NCBI GenBank assembly: GCA_947624715.1
Contig: CANQLO010000001.1
Location: 66,275-130,274 of the forward strand
DNA from: an uncultured Clostridia bacterium
GTDB taxonomy: Bacteria; Bacillota_A; Clostridia; TANB77; CAG-508
DNA: 64,000 bases
Direction: 5' to 3'
Notes under the pieces: generated by a model
What the model saw: only the letters and a program-made list of their open reading frames with translations
Databases searched by the model: none
What the model was told of the DNA's origin: nothing
Shown here: one piece after another, positions 46,464 to 56,368 of the stretch
How the letters are laid out: every line of letters starts with the position of its first letter
Numbering within the stretch: position 1 is the first letter of the stretch
Position numbers and translations under genes: made by a program

Positions 46464-48105
46464 TTAGTACATAGGTGTCCCATAACCAAGTATTACACTG
46501 CTGTTTATATCATATTCTTTTGCTTTACAAGAATCTTTACTTGTATTACCCTCTATTGTATATACTTTTCCATTTTCACATTTCTCAACTATACCTACAT
46601 GGTCTGCTTTTCCGTCATTACTATCAGCCCAATCAAAAAATATAATATCTCCGTCCTTTTGGAGAATATCCTCTGTCTTTCCACAAGCCACAGGTTTTAA
46701 ACCAAGAAACGCCCTCTGATTCGCACCCTGCAAATTTAGGTATTATTCCTTTTTCAATATAACCACACTCATTGGCACACCAACTGACAAAACAAGCACA
46801 CCATTCAACCCTAGAACTAAATCCATACCAACTCCAGTATGGCTGTCCTCCTACATTTCCTATTTGACTTCTTGCAACTTCGACTATATCTGTACTTCCT
46901 ATTGATGATCCATAAACTACATTAGACCATAAAGAGTTATATTCTTCTTTTCGTAATTCTGCAATTTGTTCTTTTTGCTTATTATTAAAATGATATTTTT
47001 CTATCATTTCTTCAACTGATTTACTTGTAATATCAATATATAAGACTTTTCTTTTTACTTTTTCTTTTCGTTTAGTTCCGTTATCTTCTATAATTTCAAT
47101 TTCTCTTTCTTCTTCATTTACTTTTGAAGAAATTGTATTCATTTCCCAAAATATACTTTTCAGCTTATCTATTTTTTTGTCATCTAAAGTTATTACATCT
47201 GTTTGTTCTTCTCCATTACTAACTACAACTGCATAAACTGATAGTATATCTTTCCATTCTGCTCTATTAGAATTTATTTCGTAGTCATCATGTGCGTTAT
47301 TTTTTTGAATCTCCGTTATTTTATTTGTAAAATCAATATTTATTTCACTAATTACAGAACTCATTGTTTTATCGCCTACATCTTTTTCATTTGAAAAGAA
47401 AATACCAAATATCGAAGTACATATCATTGCAATTAAAGCAATTACCACTATTATAACAACTGCTACCCAGCCTCCTGCAATAATTGCTGAAACCAATGCT
47501 TGTGTTGCTGCAATTATTGCTTTTATAATTGCAATAGTTGCTTTTACTGCTAATTGAATTGCTTTTATAGTAGTTTTAACAGTTGCTTTTGCTACTTGTA
47601 CTGTCTTTTGTGCTACTTTTACAGTAGTTTTTGCTACTTGCTTTGTTGTTTTTATGGCTGTTTTTGTTGTCTTTTCAGCTGTTTTTATTGTTCTTCTTGT
47701 TGTTTTTATACTTTGCTTTGCTGTCTTTATTGAATTTTTTATTGTTTTTGCTGTTCTTTCTCCTGCTTTTTTTACCTTTTTTATAGTTTCTTTTGCCGTT
47801 TTTATTTTTTGTTTTCCCTTTTGTATATTTTTCTTTATATTCTTTATATTTTCTGCTGTCCTTTTTGCACTCTTTTTTCCTATTTGATTTGCTTTTCTTA
47901 TGCCATAATAAGTCGTATTTGAAATAGTGTTTTGTATCTTATTCTGTGCATATTCTTGCCCAGAGTTTTCATTTTTCTCATAAGTTTCTTTTGTTTTATC
48001 TTTCACATCTACAATATTTTGTTTTATTTTACTACTCATTATTGCTGTTCTATCTAATGTTTTTATTGTTGTATTTTCTTTTTTTCTTACTTTTATATCT
48101 GCCAT
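46464..48105 (-). CDS. T4SS-associated CHAP peptidoglycan hydrolase, joined by a +1 frameshift at CGG
   Basis: About 546 residues if the C at 46653 is skipped. The N-terminal 200 residues are a Lys/Thr/Ala-rich segment of short repeats (KTAKQSIKTTRRTIKTA type). A membrane helix (about 213-240) and a linker follow, then a CHAP domain with catalytic Cys in EWCACFVSW and His in ADHVGIVE. The join falls in the conserved turn: YSPKG-GDIIFFDW. It opens the cell wall for the conjugation channel (VirB1-like). It overlaps nothing and starts 3 bases after the sortase stop. Confidence 0.88.
46651..46653 (-). other. In-frame CGG, +1 frameshift site (CHAP hydrolase)
   Basis: AAA GGA CGG AGA in frame 0; skipping the C gives GGA GGA GAT ATT ATA, the CHAP motif GDIIFF. 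Confidence 0.92.
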
Positions 48106-48108
48106 TTT

Positions 48109-48858
48109 TTATTCCTCCAATATATTAGTAATTTCTTTTGCAATAACAACTAATCTTCCATTTTTTTTTGAATATTCACAAGTAGAAAGTGTAAGTAATT
48201 TGTCGCCATACTCTGCTGTTTTTCCTGTTTCATAAAAAGAGAGTTCTTTACATTTATTTATAAATGTATCGAACTCATCTCTTGAATTACTATATATAAA
48301 GTTGTAATATTTAAAACCTGTATATGCAACCGTTTTAAATACTGCAATTATTTCATAATCTGCTTTTCCATAAATTGTACTAAAATTTATGATTTTGTGA
48401 TTTTCATAAAAATTTTGATTTTTATATTTTTCTAACTCTCCAAACATTCTATTATTTGTTATATGATGACCATATATTATTATATTATCACTTGTCTTTA
48501 TATTACAAGCCTCTGCAATATATGGTGTACCTAATTGTGAGTATTCTTTATAAAAATTTCTATGCAAGTAATAATCCTGTCTTTCTTTTTCTGTCTGCAT
48601 TACTGGATAGTTTATATTTGTATCTTTTATTTTTAGCCACCCTATAAAATCATGATTTTGCTCATATAATTTAGAAACATCTATTGTATCATCATCTTCT
48701 TTTTCACTTGTATTGTTCTCTACGATTTCATTACTTAAATCTTCAAAAATATCTTCTTGTTTTTTATCTGCTTGATATTGAATATATAAATAAATACTGC
48801 TAGTAACTAAACTAGCTACTAACAGTATTATCACAAATATATAGAATTTTTTGTTCAT
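48109..48858 (-). CDS. Class B sortase of the ICE
   Basis: 249 residues, one N-terminal membrane helix (about 6-27). The catalytic residues are visible: His about 131 (IYGHHI), Cys 227 (TLSTCEYS) and Arg in NGRLVV. Class B sortases are regular members of Tn1549-like transfer regions. The substrate is not identified. Start ATG behind AGAGGGA. Confidence 0.9.
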   Translation of the reverse strand: MNKKFYIFVIILLVASLVTSSIYLYIQYQADKKQEDIFEDLSNEIVENNTSEKEDDDTIDVSKLYEQNHDFIGWLKIKDTNINYPVMQTEKERQDYYLHRNFYKEYSQLGTPYIAEACNIKTSDNIIIYGHHITNNRMFGELEKYKNQNFYENHKIINFSTIYGKADYEIIAVFKTVAYTGFKYYNFIYSNSRDEFDTFINKCKELSFYETGKTAEYGDKLLTLSTCEYSKKNGRLVVIAKEITNILEE

Positions 48859-48873
48859 ATTATTCCCTCTTTT

Positions 48874-51204
48874 CTAAAACAATTCATTTAGTTTTGTAGT
48901 CATTAGTTTATAAAGTTCTGTATCTTTAGGGAATTTATTTACAAATGGAATTAAAGAACTTCCTATTTTTATTAGTCCATGTCCTGCCTCTACATTAGTT
49001 ATAAAACTCAACTGTGTATCTGATATATTTAATAATTTTGCAAGTTCATCTCTATCTGTACTTGCTTGGTTTAGCATAATAATTAACTCGCTATTTGCTA
49101 ACATTGTTCTTGCAAGTTCACTTCTCAATAAATCTTCCACATTTTGTGTTATACCTGTGCAATTTGCACCATATTTTCTAACTCTTTTCCACAATGTAAA
49201 CAAAAAATTTGCTGAATATTCATATTGAAATAATAAATATATCTCATCAATATAAATATAAGTTGTTCTTCCTTTTTGTCTATTTGCTGTTATTCTATTA
49301 AAAATACTATCTAATATGACTAACATAGCAATAGGTTGTAATTGTTTTTTTAGTTCTAATATATTGTAACAAACAAGTCTATTATTGATATTTACATTAG
49401 TCTGCTTTGCAAATGTATTTAAACTTCCATTACTAAACAATTCTATTGCAAGTGCTACTTCTTTTGCCTCTTTTTCATTTTGCTTTAATAATTCTTCTCT
49501 GAAATCTTTTAATGTTGGTGGCTCTCCCTCATAATCTCTACTTTGATAATCTTTATACACTTTTGCTGTACATCTATCGATTATCGACCTTTGTTGTGGC
49601 TCTAATGCTTTTCCCATAAGTTGCTCACATAGTGATAATACAAATTCTGATTTTAATATTATAGGATTAGAATTATCGCCATAATATTTATTCATATCCA
49701 TTGCATTTATATGATTCTTACTTGTAGAAGATATTTCTACTACTTCTCCACCTAGTTCTTTTACAAGTCCTGCAAATTCATTTTCTGGGTCTATTATTAT
49801 TATATCTGCGTTTTTCTCTTTTAACATTATTGAACTTATTTCTTGTTTTGCTGTAAAACTCTTTCCACTTCCAGAAACACCAAGAATAAAACTATTACCA
49901 TTTAGTAATTCTTTTCTGTCTAATAATATCATGTTTTTAGATATTGCATTTTGTCCGTAGTATATTCCGTTCTTGTGTTGTACTTCTTGTACTTTAAATG
50001 GTATAAATGCTGAAAGACTTTCTGTTGTTAGTGTTCTTAATATATCTATTTTATTATTGCTTATTGGTAAAGCCGTATTTAATCCGTCTAATTGTTGGTA
50101 ATTTAATATACCTAACTGACATAAGTTTTTCCTTGCTGTTGTTGTTACTGCCTCTGTTATATTGTTTAGTTCTTTTTCTGTATCTGCTGTAATAACTAAT
50201 GTAATTACTGCTAAAAACATTCTTTGATCTCGTGTCATTAAATCATTTAAAAATTCTCTTGCCTCTGCTTGTTGTTGCTCTAAATCATAGGGAATTGATG
50301 CAAGAAAGTTATTATTTTCTGCTTGTTTTCTTACATGATTTGTTATATTAGTTTCTATTCCTAAAAGTCTATTTTCTGCCTCTTTTATTGCCTCATCTGT
50401 TGGAACTGGTAGTATATCTATTGACATGATTAAGTTTTTACTTATATCTGTTAGTTCTGATACCATACTATCTTTTATAAATGACGCATATTCTTTCAAA
50501 AATAAAACTCTACCAAACTTTTCGCCCATTCTAAAAAAACTTTTTCTAAACTCTACACTATCTGCACAAATATAATCTTTAAAACTGTGTCCTTTTTGTC
50601 TGTTATCTATCATATTGAAATTAAAACTACTTTCTTCGCCCTGTCTATAAAAGTTGTGTAATAGTTTTAATTTTTCATTTGCGTCTAACTCTACGCATTT
50701 TGAATTTAATTTTTTAAAGTGTTTATTTAATTCTATTGCTATTCTTCTTATTGTTGCTCGTGCTTCTTCTAAACTCTTTTTAGTTACTGTTACAGTTACA
50801 TATTTCTCTTGTTTTATTCCATTTGAAGCCTTTGCACTATCTTCGATTAGTTTATTATATTCTTTTCTAAATCTGTCTAATCTATCGTGTTCGCTCTCAA
50901 TTTTTATATTGTTTTCAATTTCAATATTATCTATTTTGCTATTTAATATTGTAAATTTTATAAATGTATCACTTTCAAAAGAATTTAACATTTGCATATA
51001 ATCTAAAAACATTTCTTCTTTATCTTCTTCACTTGCTACAATGTAGTTTATATCAGTAAAGCCAAATGTTTTTGAATATTTATTTCTACCTACAAGAAAT
51101 ATTCCATCTTCCCATATTCTTTGTACTGGAATTGTATCTTGCACACCTTTAGGAATTATAAATTTTTCTTTGTCCTTTTTTAATAAATCACTTAACTTTT
51201 TCAA
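48874..51204 (-). CDS. virB4: VirB4-like conjugation ATPase
   Basis: 776 residues. Walker A is VSGSGKS (about residue 440), Walker B is YIYIDEIYLLF and the TraG/VirB4 motif TQNVEDLL follows. I set the start at the TTG at 51204 because GGAGGG lies 8 bases before it; the upstream ATG has no ribosome site of its own. It powers the secretion channel. It follows the PrgI gene by 55 bases; a hairpin fills that gap. Confidence 0.9.
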   Translation of the reverse strand: MKKLSDLLKKDKEKFIIPKGVQDTIPVQRIWEDGIFLVGRNKYSKTFGFTDINYIVASEEDKEEMFLDYMQMLNSFESDTFIKFTILNSKIDNIEIENNIKIESEHDRLDRFRKEYNKLIEDSAKASNGIKQEKYVTVTVTKKSLEEARATIRRIAIELNKHFKKLNSKCVELDANEKLKLLHNFYRQGEESSFNFNMIDNRQKGHSFKDYICADSVEFRKSFFRMGEKFGRVLFLKEYASFIKDSMVSELTDISKNLIMSIDILPVPTDEAIKEAENRLLGIETNITNHVRKQAENNNFLASIPYDLEQQQAEAREFLNDLMTRDQRMFLAVITLVITADTEKELNNITEAVTTTARKNLCQLGILNYQQLDGLNTALPISNNKIDILRTLTTESLSAFIPFKVQEVQHKNGIYYGQNAISKNMILLDRKELLNGNSFILGVSGSGKSFTAKQEISSIMLKEKNADIIIIDPENEFAGLVKELGGEVVEISSTSKNHINAMDMNKYYGDNSNPIILKSEFVLSLCEQLMGKALEPQQRSIIDRCTAKVYKDYQSRDYEGEPPTLKDFREELLKQNEKEAKEVALAIELFSNGSLNTFAKQTNVNINNRLVCYNILELKKQLQPIAMLVILDSIFNRITANRQKGRTTYIYIDEIYLLFQYEYSANFLFTLWKRVRKYGANCTGITQNVEDLLRSELARTMLANSELIIMLNQASTDRDELAKLLNISDTQLSFITNVEAGHGLIKIGSSLIPFVNKFPKDTELYKLMTTKLNELF

Positions 51205-51211
51205 TTTTGTT

Positions 51212-51238
51212 CCCTCCATAATTTTTAAATTAGGAGGG
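51212..51238 (-). promoter_or_regulatory. Hairpin that buries the virB4 ribosome site
   Basis: CCCTCC and GGAGGG pair, continued by TAATTT/AAATTA, so the only Shine-Dalgarno sequence of virB4 lies in a stem of about 12 pairs. It could be a translation switch or an attenuator. Confidence 0.6.
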
Positions 51239-51259
51239 TTACTTACTTACCTGTTTTCC

Positions 51260-51649
51260 TTATCTTTTCTTATTTTTATTTATTCTAAATTTTAGTTTTT
51301 TATTATTTTTTTCTTTGTACTTTTGATTTTCTTTATATACATTTAGATAATAATTTTGTGGCTTGAAAGTAAGTCTTTTGGGAGTTAGAATCTCCGATTT
51401 TACCCATGCTATAAAAAACTTTTCTGCTGTCATTCCATTATATTTTACAAAACCTAGCAATACAAATGGTACTGCTACTGCCATACATAGCCAAGAAACA
51501 ATACTTGTATTTAATATTGGTTTAAATATAAAATATACTGCTACTGCTGAGCCACACGCTAATAATGAAAATATACATTGTCTTAATGATAGTCCAAAAA
51601 ATACACTTTCTGTGTATTGTCTAATTTCTTTATTTATTTTTATTTCCAT
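51260..51649 (-). CDS. PrgI family protein (VirB3-like)
   Basis: 129 residues, two membrane helices (about 28-48 and 55-75). The start MEIKINKEIRQYTESVFFGLSLRQ and the later FGLSLRQ motif mark PrgI, which sits before VirB4 in these elements. It overlaps the stop of the upstream gene. Confidence 0.85.
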   Translation of the reverse strand: MEIKINKEIRQYTESVFFGLSLRQCIFSLLACGSAVAVYFIFKPILNTSIVSWLCMAVAVPFVLLGFVKYNGMTAEKFFIAWVKSEILTPKRLTFKPQNYYLNVYKENQKYKEKNNKKLKFRINKNKKR

Positions 51650-52054
51650 TTATCTTGCACCTCTTTCTTTTCTTCTATTACTTCTTCCAAGTAATTGTTT
51701 TATTTGTCTATATTCTCGTATATCAATTAGTTTAAATTTATTTGGTTTTATTTTTCCTTTTTGTAATGCAATAAGTCTATCTATTATTTTCTCTTTCATA
51801 TATGGTTTTATTTTATCTAATTGTTCTCCTTTAGTAGTAATAATTTCATCATAATATTTACTATCAATATTACAAAAATAAAGATTAGTTGTTCCAAATT
51901 TTCTATTTATATCTATTATAAAATCTGGAATATCTTTTACTTTTATTATTGCCTCTCCCATTTCATCTTGTACATATATTAGTTCTTCTTTAGATTGTAT
52001 TAGTTTCATAATTTCTTTAGATGTATAATATTCTGGTTGTTCTGGTTCTTCCAT
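51650..52054 (-). CDS. Hypothetical protein of the transfer region
   Basis: 134 residues, soluble, ends in a basic stretch. Contains VQDEMGEAIIKVKDIPDFI. Such small proteins are usual between PrgI and the DNA-binding genes of Tn1549-like elements. No family named. Confidence 0.6.
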   Translation of the reverse strand: MEEPEQPEYYTSKEIMKLIQSKEELIYVQDEMGEAIIKVKDIPDFIIDINRKFGTTNLYFCNIDSKYYDEIITTKGEQLDKIKPYMKEKIIDRLIALQKGKIKPNKFKLIDIREYRQIKQLLGRSNRRKERGAR

Positions 52055-52066
52055 TTTTACTTACCT

Positions 52067-52342
52067 TTACCTTTCTTTTTGTTTTTTTCTTTCTCCTTTT
52101 ATCTCATTAAAAACATATTCTTTTAACTCCTTATCCTTCATTTTTGCCATATATCTTGCAATTTCTATTACTTCTTTTTTAAATTCTGGTGTCATTAGAA
52201 AATGTTTCTTTTCTTTTGATATTTCTTCTAATTCATTATTGTAAAAATTATCATCTAAAATATTTTTTCTTCCATACTCTAATAAATAACTAAATGCTAC
52301 ATCATTCATTAGTTTATTATTATTTCTTAAAATTCTATCCAT
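52067..52342 (-). CDS. Hypothetical protein, paralogue of the C-terminus of the 54182 gene
   Basis: 91 residues. The body (FSYLLEYGRKNILDDNFYNN, MTPEFKKEVIEIARYMAKMKDKEL) matches the last 80 residues of the 54182-54727 protein. Helical, no known domain. Confidence 0.6.
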   Translation of the reverse strand: MDRILRNNNKLMNDVAFSYLLEYGRKNILDDNFYNNELEEISKEKKHFLMTPEFKKEVIEIARYMAKMKDKELKEYVFNEIKGERKKQKER

Positions 52343-52351
52343 TTTATCTTC

Positions 52352-53164
52352 TTACCTTTCTCTATCTTTTTTTCTTTTTATTTGTTTTAAATCATCTTCT
52401 ATTGGTTTTATTGTAGTTTGTTTATCTCTCAAATTTATCTTTTCATTATTTATTGATAAATTATCAATATCACTAATAAATTTTAATAGAAGTCGTTTTA
52501 AATCTTCTTTATTAGTATTACTTAATGATGTCTTATATAATTTCTTGAATGATGGTATTGAAATTTTATATTTATCAAATAAATTTTTAAATTCTTCTAT
52601 TTTTTTGTTTAATATTTTTGCATTATGATTATTATCTATACTCAAATATACATTGATTATATCTTTGAATAATCCATCTCCAGAGCCATTTCCTATATCT
52701 AATTCTTCCTCAATTCCTGCTCTCATATCTTCATCAAGATAAAGTTCACTCCAATACTTATTGATTGTATTATGAAACTCTGTATCTACTTTTATAAAAG
52801 TCATATTTGCTAACATTGGATAATAAGGATTTACCATTTGTCCCATATTATATCTAATTACATACTCATTTTTTTCTTTTGCACAAAGTATTAACCCCTC
52901 TGGATCATCTCCAAAATATTCTTCTAAATGCTCGTTTTGTTCATGTATATATTTATCAATTTCTCCTCCATAAAAATCTTCTGGAGAAACACAATAAGCA
53001 GGATGTACTTCTCTGATTCCTTTATCTATATAGTTTAATTTATAGGTAATTCCCTTAACACTATCTTTTTCACTTCCACTATTTGCTTTTATAAAACCTA
53101 AATCTTCTATTTTATCTTTTGCATAATCATTGTATATTTTTTTAAAATCAATATTAACATTCAT
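52352..53164 (-). CDS. Hypothetical protein of the transfer region
   Basis: 270 residues, soluble, no membrane helix. Motif EVHPAYCVSPEDFYGG and an acidic centre. Part of the compact operon with 1-base gaps to its neighbours. No function assigned. Confidence 0.6.
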   Translation of the reverse strand: MNVNIDFKKIYNDYAKDKIEDLGFIKANSGSEKDSVKGITYKLNYIDKGIREVHPAYCVSPEDFYGGEIDKYIHEQNEHLEEYFGDDPEGLILCAKEKNEYVIRYNMGQMVNPYYPMLANMTFIKVDTEFHNTINKYWSELYLDEDMRAGIEEELDIGNGSGDGLFKDIINVYLSIDNNHNAKILNKKIEEFKNLFDKYKISIPSFKKLYKTSLSNTNKEDLKRLLLKFISDIDNLSINNEKINLRDKQTTIKPIEDDLKQIKRKKDRER

Positions 53165-53165
53165 T

Positions 53166-54170
53166 TTATCTAGCCTCTCTTTCTTTGTATTTCATTTTAG
53201 TTTCCTTGTTGTTATATAACAAGTCATCTCCATTTTTAGCTCTCTCGAAATCATTTTTTGCATTTTTTAAATTATCTCCATATAAAAATGAATATTCTAA
53301 TTGTATATTGCTATTAGTAACTTTATAACCTAGTGCAACTATATACTGTTTTTTATTGTTTTTATTTTCTTCTATAAGTGCAATTGAATCGTTATTCCTT
53401 TTGCCTGTTTCAATAATCACTTTATTATCTTGGTCAGTAAAAAATAAATGCTCACTTTTTATAATATCTGTCTTATCTTCTATCCATTCTCTTAAATTAT
53501 CATAAGTAGAGTTCCTTTCATTTTTATAATAGTCTGTTTCTAAAAACTTATTGGCTAGATAATTACAAAAATCATAATTTGTATCACACTCTTTTGTTTC
53601 TGAATTAGTGAGCATTTCATTTAACAAGTCATAACCTAAAACAAATGCTATATAATTAACCTCGTTTTGTTCTTGATATTTTCCTCTTGACATTTCTATT
53701 ACTCCGTTATTATCAGCAATATAATCATTACTATATTTCATAATATCTGTTACATCTGTATCGCATTCTTCTTGCAAAAGTTCTTGTGTAATTTCTTCAT
53801 CTTTACAATATTTTAAATATTTTTGCATTCCCTCTTTATGAAAAATGCTATCTATAAACTCATAACTCTCAATTTTTTTCCATATTAAGCAATGCCATTG
53901 TGGAGTTATAAATTCGATATTCATTTCATTTTCTAAATGTCTAAAAATATTCATATCAATATCATAATCCCATTCCTGTGAATATTCACACTCATAATTT
54001 TCTATATCTATTGCAACTATATATTCTTCATTAGAAGCAATCGCTATACCATTTTTATTATTGTTTTTATCAATAAGTAAACAATGTATATTCATATCTT
54101 TAAGGTTTTGATTTTCATTTAAAAATTGCCTAACATTATATAAGATAATATCTCTTTTTTCTTTGTTCAT
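53166..54170 (-). CDS. Hypothetical protein of the transfer region
   Basis: 334 residues, soluble, many acidic residues. Contains ITPQWHCLIWKKIESYEFID. ATG behind GGAGGA. No function assigned. Confidence 0.6.
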   Translation of the reverse strand: MNKEKRDIILYNVRQFLNENQNLKDMNIHCLLIDKNNNKNGIAIASNEEYIVAIDIENYECEYSQEWDYDIDMNIFRHLENEMNIEFITPQWHCLIWKKIESYEFIDSIFHKEGMQKYLKYCKDEEITQELLQEECDTDVTDIMKYSNDYIADNNGVIEMSRGKYQEQNEVNYIAFVLGYDLLNEMLTNSETKECDTNYDFCNYLANKFLETDYYKNERNSTYDNLREWIEDKTDIIKSEHLFFTDQDNKVIIETGKRNNDSIALIEENKNNKKQYIVALGYKVTNSNIQLEYSFLYGDNLKNAKNDFERAKNGDDLLYNNKETKMKYKEREAR

Positions 54171-54181
54171 ATTTTTTCCTC

Positions 54182-54727
54182 CTATCTACCTCGTTCTTGC
54201 TTTCTATCATCTTTTACTTTATCATGTATATATTCGCAAAAGCCCTTATCATCTAATTTAGCCATATTTCTTGCAATTTCATATACTTCTTTTTGATAAT
54301 CTGCTGTCATCAAGCCATTATCTTTTATTTTTTCTATCATATTTTGATAGCAATTATCGTTTAATAAATTATTTCTGCCACATTGTAATAAAATATTTAA
54401 TGCGAATCCGTTTTGCATTGTATTTCTTTTATCAATTAGTTTTTCATAATTTTTCATATTTTTACTCTTTCTCCTTTCTGTTTCTTCTATTTTTAATATT
54501 TTTAAATATTCTTGATTTAATATATCTTTGCTTACTGGAGGAGAAACAAAATCAAAATACCATTCAATTTCTGATTTTATTTCTGCTAAAAATTGCTTTC
54601 TTGTTGTGCTTTTAGGCATAAATCCATTATCTTCAAATTTTATTTTTCTTGCAATTTCGTGTAAGTCCTCATTTCCTTTTATATCTTTTATTGGAATATA
54701 ATCTGGCTTTTTAGTATTTTGATTCAT
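54182..54727 (-). CDS. Hypothetical protein with a repeated helical domain
   Basis: 181 residues; I chose the ATG at 54727, with AAAGGTAGTG before it. The C-terminal half (ILLQCGRNNLLNDNCYQNM, EVYEIARNMAKLDDKGFCEYI) is shared with the 52067 protein. The N-terminal half is unique. Confidence 0.6.
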   Translation of the reverse strand: MNQNTKKPDYIPIKDIKGNEDLHEIARKIKFEDNGFMPKSTTRKQFLAEIKSEIEWYFDFVSPPVSKDILNQEYLKILKIEETERRKSKNMKNYEKLIDKRNTMQNGFALNILLQCGRNNLLNDNCYQNMIEKIKDNGLMTADYQKEVYEIARNMAKLDDKGFCEYIHDKVKDDRKQERGR

Positions 54728-55061
54728 GTTTTTCACTACCTTTCTTTGATTTTCTATTTCTGCACCTCATTAACCCCTCTGTTGTGATTTCATAAATTGC
54801 AACTTTTTTGCCTGTATATTGACATTTTTTCTTGCTTGTAGATTTTACTAACCCCATTTGCTCTAATTCTGTAAGTCGAGGGGCTGTATAATTTCGTTCT
54901 GTACTAGGTATTAGTTTTAATTCAAATAGTTCTACTGCTATTTCTTTTGCTGTTTTCTTCCCATTTTGTAATCTATTTAATATTTGCTCATATCTTATCT
55001 TTTTCTTTAATTGCATATCTTCAAAACTTAATTGTCTTGTTTGCTGTGTTACTATACTCAT
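54711..55061 (-). CDS. Winged-helix DNA-binding protein of the ICE
   Basis: 116 residues from the ATG at 55061 (AAAGGTAGTG before it). The helix-turn-helix pattern is KKTAKEIAVELFELKLIPSTERNYTAPRLTELEQMGLVKS, then a beta wing and a basic tail. Overlaps the next gene by 17 bases. Likely a regulator of the transfer operon. Confidence 0.7.
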   Translation of the reverse strand: MSIVTQQTRQLSFEDMQLKKKIRYEQILNRLQNGKKTAKEIAVELFELKLIPSTERNYTAPRLTELEQMGLVKSTSKKKCQYTGKKVAIYEITTEGLMRCRNRKSKKGSEKHESKY

Positions 55062-55090
55062 TTTTTCACTACCTTTCATCTACCATTATT

Positions 55091-55928
55091 TTATAGTCCC
55101 ATCATTTCTCGTACTACTCTATCGCTCATTTTTATTGTTCCTACTAAAACTAGCATATTAAATACTAATTCTCCTATATAACTCCATACTTGCGTTACTG
55201 CTGGAGAATTTACATCTACTGCTGGTGGAGATGACGCAAATAATGAAAAGATAATACACGCAAGTACAATTATTGCTCCCTCAAGACATACTGCAATATA
55301 TGATTTAATAAACTGTTTTCCTACATTTTGTGATGGCTCTCCTGCAATAGTAGACAATGGTATTGGTGCTATTGCTGTGTATAGATATAATCTAAAAAAT
55401 CTACCATACACACTCATTATCATTATGAATGATAATACTGTTACTAATAGTCCTCCGTATTAAAGTAATAGCCCATAATGGTATTGACTCAAAAAATCCT
55501 ATACTTTCTATTGTTGTTATCAGCTCACTTGGTAATGCTGTTGTACTTGCATTTCCAAAACCTGCTGTTTGCATTATTGTGCCTACTATACCTTGTACAA
55601 TTTCAAATATTGCTAACATTAAGTCAAGACCATAAGTTACTATTATTTGTGCAAGTCCAAAACGAATAAATAACTTTACTGCGTGTTCTGGCTTTTTTGC
55701 CTCTACAAATGAGCCACAAGTTTTGATTACTCCTGTTATAAAAAATATTACCAGTAATGCTAACCCTATCGCTTGTAATGCACCATGAATATTTACAATT
55801 ACTTGCCATATTGTGCCACCTTTAAATGTTTCTGGTGTTTGACTTACTAATTGCCATATTTCGCCCAACTTTCCGTTCCATGTATTAAGTGCATTTTGTA
55901 GATTTCCTACTATCCAATTATCTGACAC
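55091..55928 (-). CDS. TrbL/VirB6-like conjugation membrane protein, joined by a +1 frameshift at CGG
   Basis: 278 residues if the C at 55457 is skipped. The join gives LWAITLI-GGLLVTVLSFIMIMSVYGR, a hydrophobic helix in the usual place for this family. At least five membrane helices (about 45-65, 80-100, 150-175, 190-210, 240-260). The start is a GTG behind GGAGG. Forms part of the inner secretion channel. Confidence 0.85.
55455..55457 (-). other. In-frame CGG, +1 frameshift site (TrbL-like)
   Basis: TTA ATA CGG AGG in frame 0; skipping the C gives ATA GGA GGA CTA TTA, a continued membrane helix. Confidence 0.88.
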
Positions 55929-55937
55929 TTCGTATCG

Positions 55938-55961
55938 CCTCCTTAATTTCTATTAAGAAGG
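55938..55961 (-). promoter_or_regulatory. Hairpin that buries the TrbL-like ribosome site
   Basis: CCTTCTTAAT pairs with ATTAAGGAGG (one G-U) around an AGAA loop, sealing the GGAGG 7 bases before the GTG. Confidence 0.6.
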
Positions 55962-55987
55962 GAAAATTCTTACTTTGTTTTCTTTAT

Positions 55988-56305
55988 TTAACCTAAAATT
56001 AACTCTAGTATTTGTTTGGCAAATGCTATAATTATTCCACCTGCTAAAGTCATAAAGCCATTGGCTCTTTGTGATGGGTCATGTGATTTTATTGCCATAC
56101 CAACTTGCACAATTCCCCATAATAATAAAATAATTCCTATTGCACTAATAATTTGAAACATGAAATTTTTTAAATTGTTTATAACTGCTAATGGATCATT
56201 TGTTTCTGCAAATACTAATCCACTTCTAGTTACTAATGCTATTATTGGAACTCCTATTTTTAGTCCTTTTTCAACTATTTTCTTAAATTCAATTTTCTTT
56301 TTCAT
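55988..56305 (-). CDS. Maff2/VirB2-like small membrane protein
   Basis: 105 residues, two membrane helices and a cleavable N-terminus (about 15-32). The pattern ISAIGIILLLWGIVQVGMAIKSHDPSQRANGFMTLAGGIII is that of Maff2 family proteins of Tn1549-like elements, thought to act as pilin or channel subunits. Confidence 0.85.
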   Translation of the reverse strand: MKKKIEFKKIVEKGLKIGVPIIALVTRSGLVFAETNDPLAVINNLKNFMFQIISAIGIILLLWGIVQVGMAIKSHDPSQRANGFMTLAGGIIIAFAKQILELILG

Positions 56306-56314
56306 AAAAAAAAT

Positions 56315-56336
56315 CCTCCTAATATAAATTAAGAGG
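56315..56336 (-). promoter_or_regulatory. Hairpin that buries the Maff2 ribosome site
   Basis: CCTCTTAAT pairs with ATTAGGAGG (one G-U) around a short loop, sealing the Shine-Dalgarno sequence before the ATG at 56305. Confidence 0.6.
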
Positions 56337-56368
56337 GCTATTTTACTTGATTTTCTTAAAAATAAAAA

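Noticed and set aside
47654..47887. Hydrophobic plus-strand frame over the CHAP gene repeats
   Set aside because: It is the antisense of the Lys/Thr repeats (Phe/Val/Cys rich) and has no ribosome site.
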